From assembly GCF_020921035.1 (NCBI RefSeq), contig NC_063152.1, positions 4,321,001 to 4,385,000 on the forward strand: a DNA stretch of 64,000 nt. The letters run 5' to 3'. The position numbers and the translations under genes were made by a program. The DNA comes from Rhodamnia argentea. Its lineage: Eukaryota; Streptophyta; Magnoliopsida; Myrtales; Myrtaceae. A model generated the notes under the pieces. The model saw only the letters and a list, made by a program, of their open reading frames with translations. It ran no database searches and was not told the origin of the DNA. Of the stretch, positions 1 to 10,772 are shown one piece after another; within the stretch, counting starts at the first letter, position 1, and each line of letters starts with the position of its first letter.

Positions 1-1767
1 ATATAGCAGGAGATTGATTAGAGCTTGATAGGAGGATTAATGTAGGGTTAATCCCTTTGGGTATCATGAGACAGATAGTTATGCCTCTACGACGGTTTTT
101 GGTCGAAGTCTTAATTTAGAAAAAGAGCATTCGACTAGGGTTCGAGCTAAGCTTGGATATGTTAGCGAACAAAAAATGGATTAATTTAATGACGTCTGTA
201 AATATCTTAACCATCGTCTTATAAATATTAAAAATAGATATTAAAATGAATTGAGATCATCATATACAGTTCTTTCCTTAAATTTGATGTGTTAGTAGGT
301 GCCAATGTCCTCGGAGCATCAGAGTCGAAAGACCTTGTACAAATGTGATAAGTAAAACGAGGAAATCACAAAGCCAAAAAGTCTGTCATAGTTATCTTGT
401 TTTAATATGGCTATAACTCGTTGAATTATTTATAAGTGATCAAGTCGAGCTGAGTCGATAGCACCCAAGTGAGTTCCGTCCAACTCCCGGGCATTCACCT
501 CCCATCATCATCAATTCAAGTTTGCGTTCAAAACCTTAAGTTTGATCATATCTTGTTCGAATCTTGTCGGGAACCTCTTTGAGTAGGATTGAGCAATTCC
601 ATGGTGAGTCGATTCTTAACCTAGAATTGAGAGCCAATTCTATGCTTCCCTATTTCTATAAATCCGAATCGGGAATTGAATTGGTCAATGCTCAACGCGC
701 CGATTTGTGGTCCCCAAATCTCTCTTCTTCTTCTTTTTTTTAAGTAAAAGCCTACGAGTTTACCATAACATTTCAAAAAATTGCATCTTCGAACGAAATA
801 ACCTAGTTTCTTTACGGTGGAGACCATTGTTCAAATCTTAGTGATCAAAGCCGATTGTCAAATTGAAGCGAAACCATCCCCACAAGCAAGAGATGAATTC
901 TATTGGGAGTGCATAGTAGAAGCCCGATCTTCATCTGAAAAGATTGTCAAGAGGGAGCCCAAGTCCGAGCCCATTAATATATCTAGTTAGACCCACATTC
1001 ACTAAAAAATTTAAGTCAATGAGTTATGGACCAACTAGGATATATTAACTATTCAATATCATATCAATTCTTCAATGTGAGACTTTTATAACACAACTCA
1101 CACGTGCATCTCAACAAATTCTCATTTGGATGGAATTTGCCATGATAACGTTGGCATGTACATAAAAACTTAATCGGGCACTTAAGCGTCAACTATACGG
1201 ATAACACCATATGATTAGGATAGAGACTATTCGGGTTGCGATTAGCCGAAAGGGAAAGCCCCGGAATAGTAGGAGTCAGTAATCGCTCGATCTCTTTACT
1301 TCAAAAGAAGAAAAAAGAAAGCCGGCCCTACCAAAAATTGACGGGACCCCTCTCTGATCATATGAAGGGCAGCATCATCCGCTTCTCCCTCCATCTCCGG
1401 AGTCTTCGCTCGCTCCAATTTTCAATTTCAAAACGGCCTGCCGCTTTGGCCTTTGGTCAAAGATATTCCCCAACGGCAGCCTGAAGGGGGATGATGACAT
1501 CGTGGAATCAATGATTGGGATTGAGTTTGGTGTCTGGTCCTTTTCGTTACCGCTTTCTTCTCTTTTGTCCAAAGATGTGAATTTGGATTTGACTTAGGGA
1601 CACGAAGGGGAATACGTATTTGGAGAGGTTCCATAGCCCAATTTCATATGTGGAGCTTGGCATATGACATGTTGATTCCAGAAGATTTAAGTCAATCTCA
1701 CATGTGGGGATACATAACGTATGCTCCCGGATCGCGGAACGATTTTTCAGCATTTAGCATTCAAAAT
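1..1767. other. Gene-poor AT-rich intergenic stretch
   Basis: I see no coding region here. Short open frames on both strands lack recognisable motifs, and neighbouring frames overlap them. There is no tRNA-like or rRNA-like segment. The stretch ends at the target-site copy of a small hAT-like element. Confidence 0.6.
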
Positions 1768-1934
1768 TTAGGGGGTGGGCATCGGATCCGATTCCATCGG
1801 GAATCTAGCCTAGACCGAGCTAATTCTGAGGAGAACCGACTCGATTCTTGGTTCCAAGGCTGAAACCGCCGGTTCAATCGGTCCAATTCCTCGATTGAAC
1901 CGGTTCTAAACCCGTTTTTAATTCTTTTCCACCC
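1768..1934. mobile_element. Small hAT-like MITE with near-perfect 8-bp target duplication
   Basis: The 167-bp segment starts TTAGGGGGTGGGC and ends CTTTTCCACCC, so both ends carry a GGGTGG-type terminus in inverted orientation. It is flanked by TTCAAAAT (1760-1767) and TTCAAGAT (1935-1942), which match at 7 of 8 positions, the length hAT transposases generate. The interior is rich in GAACCGGTT-type motifs and has no coding capacity. It is best read as a non-autonomous hAT derivative. The weak point is the short terminal inverted repeat. Confidence 0.5.
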
Positions 1935-1942
1935 TTCAAGAT

Positions 1943-2530
1943 GTGGACACATAAGCGAAATAAAATTGGTGTAGAACCTAACTATTATATCATGTTAAAA
2001 TGTCCAACCTAAAAGTTTAAACTGATAGGTGGACTCCACATATATTTGAAAAGTATATGAGCCCAATAGTCATGCCATGTGGGATATTTCAACATATTGC
2101 AATATAACCGGCAGTTCTTGGATCGATAGGTTCGGTTTTCAATTTCAATCTTTTGAAATCGGAGGTCACGTGGTCGATTCCCGATCCTAGCCTAAGAATC
2201 GACATGCTTTGAAACCAATCACCCTCATTCCAAATTACTATAGGTGACAGCAAAGATGAGCGACACAAAAGCCCAAGGACCAGGCGATATGAACGACACA
2301 ATTTGCCTTTTCTCACCGAGGACTAGGCCCAACGAAGAAGAAAAGAACTCTTTTTTTATTCATTGGCCTATCACGGGAGCTCGGGACAGGCCCCTATGAA
2401 ACATTTCATACCCAAATTGTTTGTGTTGGGCTTAGGCCTTAGGGATCAACCTTCTAGCGTCCAAACCCAATGCCGTTCATAGAATAATTATCATTTTTTT
2501 GAAAAAAGAAGTTGCCTAGGAAAATTGACA
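1943..2530. other. Intergenic DNA with GGTTCGGTT-type motifs
   Basis: No gene is visible. Motifs such as ATCGATAGGTTCGG around 2120-2200 resemble the interior of the preceding hAT-like element, so this may be another degraded member without clear ends. Confidence 0.35.
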
Positions 2531-3337
2531 AGAAAAGTATAAAAGAAATCCTAAACCTATTGCATTGGTTAGTACCAATTCAATCATAAACCTTTCAACT
2601 GGATCAATTTAATCCTAAACCTTTTTGCATTGATACTAATTCAGTATATTGAGCCAATGCTAGTTGAAAATAAGCGATGTGGACGCCGATAGTCATACGT
2701 GACGTGGCTAGCGTTGATGTTGATTATTTTTAAATATTTTTCTATTTTTTTCATTCTTTTTTTTTTTGTCACTGTCGCCGGCAAGGGTGGTTGGTAGCTC
2801 TCGCTAGCCCTTGGGAGAGGGCTAGCTAGCCGACCCTCATCGGTCACTAGAAAGGGCGGGCTGACTCTCGAAGATTGTTGATGAGGGCGGGCTAGCCCTC
2901 GCCGATCTCCGTAACTTACAAGAATTGCAACCATCACCAAATCTGAGCAAGGGCCTCGAAGGCCCAAGGCAAGGGCCTTCGCGAGGTCACGTGCGGCCGA
3001 TGAGGCTGTGGTGGCCCTAGGTGAGGCCATCACGGTCTTGAAGGCCCTCGCCTAGGGCCTTTGTGACCGCAACCCTCACATAAGCTGTCGAGGCCTAGCT
3101 AACCCTCGTCGGCCAATGTGAAAGAAAAAAGAAAAAAATAATTAAAAACATTTCACTTTAACGCCAATCGTGTCACGTAGGATGATTAGTGCCACGCCAA
3201 GAATTTCCAATCAAAATTGACCAAATGGACTAAATGGTCCATGTATAAAAAGATTTAGCACTATATTGATCCAATTAAAAGATTTATGACTGAATTGGTA
3301 CTAGTGCAATATATTTATAACTTTTTTTGTAAACACA
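2531..3337. mobile_element. Mutator-like inverted-repeat MITE A
   Basis: The left end (2531-2625) reads AAACCTATTGCATTGG and continues with repeats of the type ACCAATTCAATC-TAAA. The right end (3245-3337) is the same sequence family in inverted orientation, and its complement carries ATATTGCACTAGT and ACCAATTCAGTCATAAA. Long inverted ends built from internally repeated 40-50 bp units are typical of Mutator-like MITEs. The middle (2770-3110) is unusually GC-rich and full of GGGCTAGC/GAGGGC words. It holds an open frame on the minus strand that I consider non-coding. No target duplication is clear. Confidence 0.6.
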
Positions 3338-4070
3338 TTTTATAACACAAAGATAAAAATTGGTGTGAGCAGATCTGGCTAGGCCCTAAAACCACTTACT
3401 CAAGCCTTGACCGTCTCAAGAAATTTCATGATCGGGACGGCGCGACCCGACCGGCCGAAAATGGTATCCAAATGGCGGGGCCGAAGAAAGAAGCCTAATC
3501 AAGTTCAGAAGGAGGTATAGAATTAACAAGAGAGTGTGTAGAAAAATCAACAGGAGCTTTCAACAATGGTAAAACGCATAACCTTATAAATCTTCATCCG
3601 CTTGAAACTGGTAGCTGAGCCACATTAGGTTCAATTATAATACCACAAATGGTGAACAAGCACTTAATTTAGTTGTTAGGTATATCCCTTCATCACTGAT
3701 GAAAACTATAGCCTTGTTCCCACGGGGAGTTTCCAATCCTTCTCCAACACTTGCTGATAATAATTTTGTTATTTCCCTAGATGGTAAAACTCTTGAGCTA
3801 CCATACAATTTCTCAAATACGAGGTCCATATTTTGAGAACTGCATGTTCCCGATTCGGTTCCTTGGTTCTATTGTTAAGGATCGACTCCTTTTTTGTGAA
3901 ACTCCAAATTCTTACGATAAAATACGAAGTTATATCGTTGCGCTATAATAACATATTTTCGTCAAGTGATTATGTTGTTCATTAATGTCGAAAACCAAGG
4001 TTTGATTCTCGGTGGTTTTTTTTTTTTTTTTAAAAGGGACTCCAAAATCGGTTTAGACAGTCGAATTGGA
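3338..4070. other. Intergenic DNA between two MITEs
   Basis: I see no supported gene. A 64-codon open frame on the minus strand (3635-3829) has no family resemblance I can name. A poly-T tract at 4017-4032 lacks flanking direct repeats. Confidence 0.4.
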
Positions 4071-4737
4071 GGAAAAGTGTCAAATTAGTCATAAACCTAT
4101 TATATTAGTGCTAATTCAGTTATAAACTTTTTTTTTTGTGCCAATTCAGTCATAAATCTTTTACATTGGTACCAATTCAGTCTTAAACTTTTTATTTATG
4201 CCAATTCGGTTTAAACTTGTTGTATTAGTACCAATTTAGTGCTAAATCTTTTGTATTTATGTTAATTGAGTCAATTCGGCCAATTTGATCGAAAATCGCT
4301 GGCGTGGACATCAATTGTCCTACGTGGCACGGCTGGTACTAATGCGGATGTTTTTTAATATTTTTTTCATATTTAAATAGTTTTTTAAAATATTTAAAAA
4401 AAACCCAAAAATACTTAAAAAAATTTATTTAAAATAATAGAATAATATGAAAAAAAAATGTCCAAGTCAGCGCCGGCCATGTCACGTAGGACAATTGATG
4501 TCCATGTTAGTTATTTTGACTAAAATTAGCCAGATTAACTCAATTGACATAAATATAAAATATTTAGGACCGAATTGATACCAATGCAAAAGATTTATGA
4601 TTGAATTGACACCAATAAAAGATTTAGGACTTAATTGATATCAATGCAAAATGTTTATGATCGAATTGGCACCAAAAAAAGATTTATGATTTAATTGGTA
4701 CAAATGCAATAGGTTTAAACTTTTTTGACACTTCTCC
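4071..4737. mobile_element. Mutator-like inverted-repeat MITE B
   Basis: The left end GGAAAAGTGTCAAA and the complement of the right end GGGAGAAGTGTCAAA form a terminal inverted repeat. It continues for well over 100 bp as tandem 40-50 bp units containing AAACCTATT and ACCAATT. The flanks GTCGAATTG and GTTGAATCG match at 7 of 9 positions, compatible with the 9-bp target duplication of Mutator-type elements. There are no coding sequences. The AT-rich centre contains motifs such as TACGTGGCACG and its inverted partner. Confidence 0.65.
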
Positions 4738-6364
4738 CGTTGAATCGGTTCGAATGAGTTATTGGGCAAGAGCTTGTTCTATGTTCACCAAACCGTTGCT
4801 TCTTAGAGTCAGCCTCGGACCGATTGGTCTAGGCCTGTTCGGTCCGATTCTCAAATCGAATCGGACCGGATGCATTCCCCGAATATGATGTATAAGTAAT
4901 GGGAATCAGTGGATGTGCTCGGAAACCTGGTCAGAGAAACCAGATTTTGCCATAAGAGTCCTGAAGAGTTCTGGAGTTCATGGTCATGCCAAAGGCATTG
5001 TATTGCTGCCGGGTTCAGACAAAACTACGACGTCAACTCCCAACCGCGCATAGAAAATACGTCGTGTCAAAAACACTAGGCCTCACGTGGAGGAGCTCCC
5101 GCTGATTTCCCGGGGGGTCCCCACCTCAGCCGCAATGACCAAAACACCCTCCACGCAAAATTTTTCGTAGCGCATCGTTTTCTTCCTTCCCAAAAACAGG
5201 AAACGACATGAACACGTTGGCGCCCCGCTAGAGGTTCATTACCATAACTTCGCGTCTTAATTAACACTCTCACCCACGTGTGGAATGACAAGAAACTCCC
5301 GATGTTGATAATTTTGAAGAAATCGATTGTGATTTTTGGATGATGGGCATATTTTAGAATGGAATGAAAGTCGGTGATTTTTTTTTTAGGTATTTTTATA
5401 TAAAATATTTGGCAAATATTGCGAAAGAATAGAGCTCGGAGACATAATACGATGATTTAAGTAGGAACTTGAATTGCATAATGACATATTTAAGCATCAA
5501 ATTCATAGTTTCTTGATTCATCGAATCGCCGTCCACATCTTCTTTCAAAATCACAAGTCGGCACAAATTGACCCGATGCCTCTTCGATTTTGGTCGATTT
5601 ACACACGGGGTATGTTCAATTCTTTGTACACCACGAAATGCAACTTCGTGGCAAGTCATTAACTCGTATTTTGATAAATGCATTTCTTATCTAGTGAATT
5701 ATTGAGATACTTCATAACTCAGAGTGATCCGATTCACGGTGGGCTTGTTTATTTAGGAAAGATGGCCTCCTTATCTACCTATTCCCGCCAACTAGCAACG
5801 CACTACATTTGACTCTTAGTATGGCTACCAAATTAAGATCGACTAATATTTGTATCGTTACCATATGAAGGGTGACCGACGCTTACGTTACTACCGATCT
5901 TGTGAATTAATAAGATATTTCATGAATAGGTTTCTTTATTTTAGAACAGATGGAACCTTATCTACCTGCTCACATTCCAACCCTTAAGACAGTGTGACTA
6001 CCGAATTAAGAGTGATCAACATTTTAATTTGCTCCCAAAAATAAAGGGTTGAAAAAATAGAGTGCTAAGTTAGGGGCAAAATTGTCTTTCCGCCAGAGCC
6101 CCCGATATCTCATTTGGGCAGTTATAAGCATCACCCTGCTTTGCTCGAACCTGGAACTCTCCAAGTCTTCGATCGTCGTCGGTCTCTTTGGTCGGTCATT
6201 CATTCTTCGCTTCGCCTTCTCGCGAATACGGCTTGGAACGAAAGCTCATCCTTCGTTCTGGGACCTTCCTCTGTCCTTCGTCTGTCTGGTTCCTGCTCAG
6301 CGAGGACCTCCTCTGTTTCTCACCGGAAATCAAGAATCGTCAGGGATCCAATTCTTGGTCCAGA
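4738..6364. other. Intergenic region and probable FBN1 promoter and leader
   Basis: No gene is supported. The first part (4738-4880) repeats GATTCGGACC-type motifs seen elsewhere in this flank. A CACGTG core (G-box/ABRE-like) lies at 5275-5280, about 1.1 kb before the fibrillin start. The last few hundred bases are pyrimidine-rich and are likely promoter and 5' leader of the fibrillin gene. Confidence 0.4.
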
Positions 6365-9300
6365 ATGTCCACCATCTCCCAACTCATCCACTTTCCATGC
6401 ACGTCCCTCTCGTCGAACCCACCCCAGCACCGATTCTCCCCCAGGCCTGCGGTTCTCGCCGTCGCCAGCCCCGGAATCGCCTCCGGGGTCGCCTGCGGTT
6501 CAAGAATCCAGTTCTGTGACCCGGGTCGCGCCCGACCCGTGTTCCGGGTCAGGGCTGCGGAGGACGGCGAGTGGGGGCCCGAGAAGGATGAGGATGAGGA
6601 GGAGCCGGCGAATGAGGCCGGCGGCGGTGCTGCGGTGGCGGTGGCGGAGGAGGAGCTGCCGAAGGAGGTGTCGGAGATTGCCGGGCTGAAGAAGAAGCTG
6701 GTGGGGTCGTTCTACGGGACGGACCGCGGGCTGAGGGCGACGAGCGAGACGAGGGCGGAGATCGTGGAGCTGATCACGCAGCTCGAGGCGAAGAACCCGA
6801 CTCCGGCTCCGACGGAGGCTCTGACGATGCTCAACGGGAAGTGGATTCTTGCGTAAGCTTCGATTTTCGTCGGGTTTTCTTTGGATTGGATTGGCTGATG
6901 AGTGGGAATTCCTTTGTGCCTTTCTTGCTTTTGCATTTTGACAATTGATCTTTATTTCGTGTTTGGATGATTGGAGTTGAATGGAAAATATGTTTCTTGA
7001 TCGTGGTTAGCCCTTTGTCTTAACCAGGAAATGCCTTAACTGAATTCAAGTGTACGTTGTTACTCAATTAAATATTGAAGAAAATATTTCTGACAAAACA
7101 TTAGATTCAAGGAGCTTTGAAGACATCGCAGAATCAAACATAAAGATTTCAGAAAACTTTCAGGGAAAAATGGAAACTGGAGTCTTGGAAAGCAGCTCAT
7201 CCAACCTTAGTTTTGATGGTTCATATGATTTGGCTGCTTATATGAGAACTATCAGGTTGATCATGTGATCTGTAATAGATGATTTGGAAGAAGTTTGGCC
7301 ATTCAAACACGGCTTTAGTTTCACATGCCGTGTCCAGAAAGTGTCATAAGTTCGTTTAGTATTTACTAGAACTAGCAAGACTACTAACCCCAGTGAGTAA
7401 AACTAAAAGATGTCGAGTCACTATCAACCGGTACCAATCATTCATCCCAATAACACTAACGTGGTGTGTACTTCCTCAAAAAAAGAAACAGAATGGGTAC
7501 CGCATCATATTAGATTCATGTACGGCCATCATGTTTCGAATTGCGTTTGGTTGCTTAAGCTATGATGAAATTGAACTGCTTGGCTTAGCTGTAAATAAAA
7601 TCTCAATCAAATTCTAGCATGGCAAGACTGTTATGCTTATGCCGTGGAGCTACTCTAAGACGAGCACATAAGCTCTTTTCCTCCATGGGAGGTTGGTTAA
7701 ATGATCCTTTCTCAACAGTTTATTTTGTATAGAACCATTCATATCTTTGACAAGATCCAAGTGCCGAACGTCTTTCCTCAAAGTTTTGGCTCATGTCTTA
7801 GTTTTTTGACCTTTTCCTTTGACCTTCGTATAGCTGCTATAGTTGATACTTGCATCTGCTGCTTTGTTTTGAAATCATGGTGTTCAATCCTATTGTCTCA
7901 GCTTGAGTGTAGTGCTTCTGTTGTGTTTTCCAGATGAGGTGTCTCTTTGGATTGTCTACATAGTTTCTGTGGCTCAAAACTTTCCTTCATGATTGAGATT
8001 TCATTAAGGAAATGTACCTTATCGCAATGACATCTGACAAGGCTGGAATATGGAGAAACTGTTCCAAGTTGCAAACTTTGCTTGAGTTGCTTGCTTTACA
8101 TAACCAAGACTAAAAACAAGTTCTAGTTCTCCGATAGCAGTGGTATAATCTCCGAGAAAGTTTGTCAGAGGAGTCTAAAGCAGTTGATCTACAAACCGGA
8201 ATCGTGTGCAGCCGATTCCGTATTTAAGGACTTAAAATGGTTACTTGCAGAGATAAAATTTGTGTGTCTGTGTACACATGTACTTGTTCATTGCTTGCAC
8301 TTGTTCCATTTGTCTTCTGCTGTTTCCATAAGTGTTTCATAAGACCAACTGTCGTATCTTCAATTCTCCTCTTTGAGATTGTACCTCATTTTAGCTGTTT
8401 CGGAGTGTCCATTCATCTTCGCTCTGCATATAGACAATGTGCTGTCTCTCAAACTGCACATAGGTGTGTGTTCAACTAAATTATGTGGTTTCAGGTACAC
8501 CTCTTTTGCGCCATTATTTCCATTGTTGGCAAGAGGTACCCTGCCATTGGTGAAGGTGGAGGAGATATCTCAGACCATTGATTCGGAGAATTTCACTGCC
8601 CAGAACTGTGTCCTATTTTCTGGCCCACTGGCAACCACTTCTTTTAGCACCAATGCCAAGTTTGAAGTCCGAAGCCCCAAGCGCGTGCAGGTTCATTCTT
8701 GGTTCCTAAATGTTATTCTCGCTGATAAAACTCTAGGGTCATTTGATTTGAGGGGTTTCAATAGTTACCTGCTCGAAGAAAATTAAAGAACTGCAAAAAT
8801 TGCTTTCCATTCGAGCGAAACAAACTGAATTCGGGATGGAAAGTGCTTCATATAGTACTACTCGTGGTAATAAAGATGTCAACCAAAATTGAGAAGAAAA
8901 GACAGAATATTCGAAATACAAGCATGCGAAAAGTAGAAATTTCCATGCAAAGATAGACATCTAATTGTACAAAAAGCATTTCCAGAGTATCAGCATCATT
9001 AGGTATCAACAATCATATCTTCCTTGTTCAATATGTTTCTGACCTACCTTCATGCAGAGACTGCAGTCATGTATTCTCTTCTCTGTTATTGCAGATCAAG
9101 TTCGAAGAAGGCATAATTGGAACCCCCCAGCTAACCGACTCAATCGTCTTACCGGAGAATGTCGAGTTTCTAGGACAAAAGATCGACCTCGCTCCTTTCA
9201 AAGGTTTAATTAACTCTGTTCAAGACACTGCTTCCTCTGTTGCAAAGACCATCTCCAGCCAACCACCCATCAAATTCTCTCTCTCGAACAGCAATGCCGA

Positions 9301-9409
9301 GTCATGGCTACTGACCACCTACCTCGATGAGGAACTCCGTATCTCAAGGGGAGATGGTGGAAGCGTCTTCGTTCTTATCAAGGAAGGTAGCTCCTTGTTG
9401 TCACCGTAA
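6365..9409 (+). CDS. FBN1: Plastid fibrillin (plastid-lipid-associated protein, FBN1 class)
   Basis: Three exons (6365-6852, 8495-8690, 9095-9409) join in frame to 332 codons. The first ~60 residues, starting [11 protein letters not shown], are rich in Ser, Pro and Arg as in a chloroplast transit peptide. An acidic linker follows, then the PAP/fibrillin domain (about residues 95-325) with [18 protein letters not shown] and NGKWILAYTSF. The C-terminal part has ISTNAKFE-like and RSPKRVQIKFE segments and the ending [15 protein letters not shown]. Family knowledge: FBN1 proteins coat plastoglobules and chromoplast fibrils, bind lipids and respond to stress and abscisic acid. Intron 1 is long (1.6 kb). 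The start was chosen as the first in-frame Met before the transit-like segment. Sequence match to recalled Arabidopsis FBN1a is very close throughout. Confidence 0.95.
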
Positions 9410-10304
9410 TTGACTAATAAGTGAAGACTCCTTTTAGTGATCAATGTACTTCGTTTGAGAGGATATCTATGTTTGAAGCTGTGGTGTATGTAGAATATTA
9501 TTTATGAAATAAGACATCTGATCATAGTCCTCTAAGTGTTCAAAGAGGTTGTTAGTAGTCGAGAGCCGAACTTATAGCTTTTGTCTGTGAAACTCATATC
9601 ATATTATAGAACATTTGTCTTCTTGAAAGTTAAAAGGAGTTTTAGACAGGATAGAGTATTAACTTAATTCTTTGTTTCAAAGCCTTACCTCCTCCACTTC
9701 CTCAGTTACCTAATTTTGTTCATGAATTTATTTCGGACAAAACAATGGTTTTTTGTCCTTTGGATCAATGTCCTCAACTCTGGCAAGCCCTGACTACTCA
9801 AATTTACTCATATACTCAAATTATCAGTCTGCAGACCTCAGTAGATACCCATGCACTACATTCATCTCCTGGAAGATGAGGTTTCTTTGATCTATCAGCT
9901 GATGAATCTGATCAAAGATACTTATATTACTTTTGTTTCCCTGATTTGGACAAGTGCAAAGGTTTCTTTCTGCAGCCGTGCAAATGTTTTACTGATAATC
10001 TTTCATTCTATAGCGTGACGGTCCGCAGATGAACGGCTGTGCATTTAAAGTTTGATTCAAAGGTTATTCGTCAAGTAGTTAATCTCGTTGGACCTCACCT
10101 TTTTTCCCACGATGATTTCTTGTGGATCTCATTGCATGCATACTCTGTTTTCCTTTGTCAAGATCAGGTGGTTAAGTTTGTGTTTGAACCAGGATGCCTC
10201 TCTTTCTTAGCAAAAGATTTCAACATGTAAATATGATTTGAATGTAGGCCCAACGGCATGAGCCTTTCGCTTTGGACAATCCACAAGTCCATCAATTTGA
10301 TTTA
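9410..10304. other. Intergenic space between convergent FBN1 and OVATE genes
   Basis: Probable 3' untranslated sequence of fibrillin on the left and of the OVATE gene on the right. I see no further gene, RNA or repeat. Confidence 0.5.
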
Positions 10305-10772
10305 CTACTTCACAACAAACAAGTTAAAGCAAACCTCATGAAATGCCTCCAATATTATGCTCCTGCTCTCCTCCTCACAATTCACAGAGAGGTACCAATC
10401 CAATAGTTGCCGAAGACCTTTCGCATCTACGATCCTGGCTGTTGTTATCATCTCGACCATGGAGTCTTTGAAATCTTGCGTAGGATCATCGGATTCCATC
10501 TCCATGGCGACTATTAAAATGAATTCGGTCCTTCCCGTTCTTCGCTTCCTCTGCTCTGCATGCCTTGCCTCGTGCCTCTCTCTTATCATTTGGTCGAGTT
10601 GCTCCTGAACCATGGCGTGTGCCACGCTCGAGATTGCTCCGACCCGGTCCGAACCGTCGCTGCTCTCATCAGCCTCTTCCGACGAGGAAACGCTGAGCCT
10701 GCGACCGCAACACAAGTACTCGCACCCTCTCCTGCGAAGCCTCTGCTTCAGGGATGTCCTTGAGCTCCGCAT
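10305..10772 (-). CDS. OVATE family protein (transcriptional repressor)
   Basis: A single-exon gene of 155 residues. The N-terminal 25 residues are basic and Cys-containing (RRRGCEYLCCGRR) and are followed by a Ser/Glu/Asp-rich linker. The C-terminal OVATE domain (about residues 82-150) shows AMEMESDDPTQDFKDSMVEM, then a LRQLLDWYLSVN segment and an ILEAFHEVC segment, the family pattern. OVATE proteins repress transcription with KNOX/BELL homeodomain partners and affect cell elongation and organ shape. At 155 residues it is at the short end of the family. Position beside FBN1 and PFP-beta suggests the OFP9 orthologue, since from memory At4g04030 lies between the Arabidopsis counterparts. I would not assign that from sequence alone. 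It is divergent from PFP-beta, 2.5 kb away. Confidence 0.88.
   Translation of the reverse strand: MRSSRTSLKQRLRRRGCEYLCCGRRLSVSSSEEADESSDGSDRVGAISSVAHAMVQEQLDQMIRERHEARHAEQRKRRTGRTEFILIVAMEMESDDPTQDFKDSMVEMITTARIVDAKGLRQLLDWYLSVNCEEESRSIILEAFHEVCFNLFVVK

Noticed and set aside
2641-3033. 130-codon open frame on the minus strand
   Set aside because: It lies in the GC-rich core of MITE A, is low-complexity Ala/Ser/Arg text, and lacks any motif or splice context.
6114-6689. 191-codon open frame overlapping fibrillin exon 1
   Set aside because: It is a different reading frame of the GC-rich transit peptide exon; the fibrillin frame has clear family identity.
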